NCBI RefSeq assembly: GCF_037969725.1
Contig: NZ_CP150203.1
Coordinates: 5,401,001-5,465,000 of the forward strand
Origin: Paenibacillus sp. FSL W8-0426
GTDB lineage: Bacteria > Bacillota > Bacilli > Paenibacillales > Paenibacillaceae
DNA: 64,000 bases
Direction: 5' to 3'
A model generated the notes under the pieces. It ran no database searches. It saw only the letters and a list, made by a program, of their open reading frames with translations, and was not told where the DNA came from. Each line of letters starts with the position of its first letter. The stretch's first letter is position 1. A program made the position numbers and the translations under genes. Shown here one piece after another: positions 60,072 to 64,000 of this stretch.

Positions 60072-60101
60072 TATTGTGACCGAAAGGGCTCAGCTTTATG
60101 C
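60072..60101 (-). promoter_or_regulatory. Candidate sigma-G promoter of bofC
   Basis: GCATA at 60097-60101, 18-nt spacer and CACAATA at 60072-60078 on the minus strand fit the forespore consensus (GHATR, CATWMTA) with one mismatch. Only about 25 nt separate it from the ribosome site. Forespore expression agrees with the role of BofC. Confidence 0.6.
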
Positions 60102-60133
60102 AAAATAAAACAGTTTCTCTCATGGAAAACAAT

Positions 60134-60167
60134 AAAGACGGACTATCTATTATGATAGTCCGTCTTT
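60134..60167 (-). terminator. Terminator of the rRNA-tRNA operon
   Basis: Perfect 14-bp stem AAAGACGGACTATC with its complement, loop of 6, then a T-rich stretch on the minus strand; 8 nt after the last tRNA. Confidence 0.93.
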
Positions 60168-60174
60168 CGAAAGA

Positions 60175-60248
60175 TCGGGATGACACGATTTGAACATGCG
60201 ACCCCCTGGTCCCAAACCAGGTGCTCTACCAAGCTGAGCTACATCCCG
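60175..60248 (-). tRNA. tRNA-Pro (TGG)
   Basis: Complete cloverleaf with anticodon loop TTTGGGA (anticodon TGG). Discriminator A; CCA not encoded. Last gene of the array. Confidence 0.95.
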
Positions 60249-60253
60249 TTAAA

Positions 60254-60334
60254 TACCGGTGAGAGGACTCGAACCTCCACGGGTCTCCCCACTCGATTTT
60301 GAGTCGAGCGCGTCTGCCATTCCGCCACACCGGC
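60254..60334 (-). tRNA. tRNA-Leu (CAA)
   Basis: Class II tRNA with a variable arm (TGGGGAGACCCGT). Anticodon loop CTCAAAA gives CAA. Discriminator A; CCA not encoded; the first acceptor pair is G-U. Confidence 0.93.
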
Positions 60335-60350
60335 TTATTTAATTAAATGG

Positions 60351-60424
60351 CGCGCCCTGAGAGATTCGAACTCCCGACCTTTTGATTCGTAGTCAAACGC
60401 TCTATCCAGCTGAGCTAAGGGCGC
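60351..60424 (-). tRNA. tRNA-Arg (ACG)
   Basis: Anticodon loop CTACGAA, anticodon ACG (read as ICG after deamination). Complete acceptor stem GCGCCCT/AGGGCGC. CCA not encoded. Confidence 0.95.
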
Positions 60425-60429
60425 ATATT

Positions 60430-60504
60430 TGGAGCGGACGACGGGAATCGAACCCGCGACCCTCGCCTTGGCAAGGCGATGCTCTACCGCTGAGCCACGT
60501 CCGC
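60430..60504 (-). tRNA. tRNA-Gly (GCC)
   Basis: Anticodon loop TTGCCAA, anticodon GCC. Acceptor GCGGACG/CGTCCGC; CCA encoded. Confidence 0.95.
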
Positions 60505-60542
60505 ATATGAATTTTAATGTTAATTCCTGAAGAATATTCAAG

Positions 60543-60655
60543 TGGCGGAACCGACGGGATACTCTCACTTCGTTCGAGACTGCGTAGCTTATGCTTTCGA
60601 AGTAAATGCTCCGACGAACCCATTCCCGGATTCTCATCCCTGATGAATATTCAAG
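60543..60655 (-). repeat. 113-nt unit behind tRNA-Asp: structured repeat plus second copy of the tRNA-Asp 3' end (element A)
   Basis: On the minus strand, the tRNA-Asp gene is followed by a spacer, a core repeat of about 65 nt (60556-60620, beginning GGTTCGTCGGAG and ending GAGAGTATCCC) and then the last 18 nt of tRNA-Asp again, including CCA. The duplicated stretch with flank is 35 nt (60526-60560 against 60639-60673) with one mismatch. The shift is 113 nt. The core is related to element B. Confidence 0.88.
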
Positions 60656-60733
60656 TGGCGGAACCGACGGGATTCGAACCCGCGATCTCCTGCGTGACAG
60701 GCAGGCATGTTAGGCCAACTACACCACGGTTCC
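60656..60733 (-). tRNA. tRNA-Asp (GTC)
   Basis: Anticodon loop CTGTCAC, anticodon GTC; acceptor GGAACCG/CGGTTCC, discriminator G, CCA encoded. Substrate of the QueA/Tgt pathway in this window. Its 3' end is repeated downstream in element A. Confidence 0.95.
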
Positions 60734-60739
60734 ATCTTA

Positions 60740-60813
<74 letters not shown>

Positions 60814-60828
60814 TCGTTAAAAAGTATA

Positions 60829-60904
60829 TGGTGGAGGCTGAGGGGATCGAACCCCCGACCCTCTGCTTGTAAGGCAGATGCTCTCCCAGCTGAGCTAAGC
60901 CTCC
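60829..60904 (-). tRNA. tRNA-Val (TAC)
   Basis: Anticodon loop CTTACAA, anticodon TAC; acceptor GGAGGCT/AGCCTCC, discriminator A, CCA encoded. Confidence 0.95.
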
Positions 60905-60913
60905 ATATTGCTA

Positions 60914-61026
60914 TGACCCGTAGGGGATACTCTCACTTCGTTCGAGACTGCGAAGTCTAAGCTAACGAAGTTATCCTCCGACGAACCTTTAGGGTTCTCA
61001 CCCCTTTTATTGCAATGGAATTACAA
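60914..61026 (-). repeat. 113-nt unit behind tRNA-Glu: structured repeat plus second copy of the tRNA-Glu 3' end (element B)
   Basis: Same architecture as element A. After tRNA-Glu comes a spacer, a core of about 64 nt (60924-60987) and the last 15 nt of tRNA-Glu again (60914-60928 against 61027-61041). The shift is again exactly 113 nt. The core folds on the minus strand into GGATA/TATCC, ACTTCGTT/AACGAAGT and AGACT/AGTCT helices with loop TCGC. Cores A and B share 29 identical nt at one end and TCCGACGAACC near the other. Confidence 0.88.
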
Positions 61027-61098
61027 TGACCCGTAGGGGATTCGAACCCCTGTTACCTCCGTGAAAGGGAGGTGTCTTAACCCCTTGACCAACGGGCC
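61027..61098 (-). tRNA. tRNA-Glu (TTC)
   Basis: Anticodon loop CTTTCAC, anticodon TTC; discriminator A; CCA not encoded. A substrate of MnmA/YrvO thiolation. Confidence 0.95.
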
Positions 61099-61102
61099 AT
61101 AA

Positions 61103-61178
61103 TGGCTCCCCGAACAGGACTCGAACCTGTGACAACTCGATTAACAGTCGAGTGCTCTACCAACTGAGCTATCAGGGA
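61103..61178 (-). tRNA. tRNA-Asn (GTT)
   Basis: Anticodon loop CTGTTAA, anticodon GTT; discriminator G, CCA encoded. First tRNA after 5S rRNA; the 79-nt gap before 5S contains a small hairpin (GCATTTG...CAAATGC). Confidence 0.95.
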
Positions 61179-61257
61179 ATATGATGCATTTGTGTATGCA
61201 AATGCAATTCATCGTACAACGTCAACATATTGTTTTCTATGTAGGATGAAAGAGTTC

Positions 61258-61374
61258 GCTTGGCGGCTTCCTACTCTCCCAGGACCCTGCGGTCCAAGTA
61301 CCATCGGCGCTAGAGGGCTTAACGGTCGTGTTCGGGATGGGTACGTGTGGAACCCCTCCGCCATCGCCACCAAA
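61258..61374 (-). rRNA. rrf: 5S ribosomal RNA
   Basis: About 117 nt with the typical ends (TTTGGTGGCGATGGCGG at the 5' side, GCCGCCAAGC at the 3' side) and the conserved CCCATCCCGAACACG segment. The 124 nt between 5S and 23S (61375-61498) are spacer with processing-stem sequences and no gene. Confidence 0.95.
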
Positions 61375-61498
61375 CGATTTTGCTTTGGATTGAAAAACGA
61401 TCCGCACATCCGTGATGTACTCGTTTTTCACTCAGAGATTGCTCTCTGAAAACTGGATTCGAAACGAAACCTGCGATCTTAGAACCTGCATTTTCTTG

Positions 61499-64000
<2,502 letters not shown>

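Noticed and set aside
60335..60637. 100-codon minus-strand frame across the tRNA genes and element A
   Set aside because: It reads through tRNA-Gly and tRNA-Arg; no protein is credible. Such frames may be the source of false proteins in annotation.

Overview
The window is a chromosomal stretch from a spore-forming member of the Bacillales, most probably Paenibacillus or a close relative. Gene content and order follow the Bacillus subtilis block from pbpI/yrrR to bofC: pbpI, yrrO, yrrN, mltG, yrzB, ruvX, ireB, alaS, yrrI, then yrvO, cymR, mnmA, rarA, tcdA, aspS, hisS, dtd, relA, apt, recJ, secDF, comN, spoVB, yrbG, yrzE, yajC, tgt, queA, ruvB, ruvA, bofC. SpoVB, BofC and a SpoIID-type protein indicate endospore formation. 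Separate secD and secF genes, a RuvC gene and two DUF1292 paralogues differ from B. subtilis and are the kind of difference I expect in Paenibacillus. The genus call is inference from gene order and protein resemblance; no 16S sequence is present.

Layout. 1-12 kb, minus strand: a truncated class B penicillin-binding protein at the left edge, a chemotaxis receptor, two U32 proteins (tRNA uridine-34 hydroxylation), MltG, two DUF1292 proteins, RuvX, IreB and AlaRS behind a T-box leader with a consensus promoter. 12-19 kb: AI-2E-type permease, small zinc-ribbon and PRC-barrel proteins, the YrvO/MnmA 2-thiouridine pair flanking a heptad-repeat coiled-coil gene and CymR, and two fluoride channel genes. 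19-32 kb is the most variable part: BkdAA/BkdAB without E2 or E3, RarA, a LysR regulator divergent from an SDR/EamA pair, HelD, an ABC exporter and an NCS2 purine permease. 31-45 kb: TcdA, AspRS and HisRS (one T-box operon), a DJ-1/PfpI protein, Dtd, Rel, a nucleobase permease, Apt and RecJ. 45-60 kb: CDF transporter, SecD/SecF, ComN, SpoVB, YrbG, YrzE, then the ruvC-ruvA-ruvB-spoIID-queA-tgt-yajC run, and BofC with a forespore-type promoter. 60-64 kb: the distal half of an rRNA operon on the minus strand, with 23S (cut by the window edge), 5S and nine tRNAs.

A theme is translation and tRNA maturation: three tRNA synthetases, s2U (YrvO/MnmA), ho5U (YrrN/YrrO), ct6A (TcdA), queuosine (QueA/Tgt), D-aminoacyl-tRNA proofreading and stringent response, next to DNA recombination and repair (RuvABC, RuvX, RarA, RecJ) and protein export (SecDF, YajC).

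I found no defence island, CRISPR array, prophage, IS element or biosynthetic cluster. The most unusual signal is in the tRNA array. Downstream of tRNA-Asp and of tRNA-Glu lies a related structured repeat that ends in a second copy of the 3' end of that same tRNA. Both units have a period of exactly 113 nt and both break at the same place in the T-loop.
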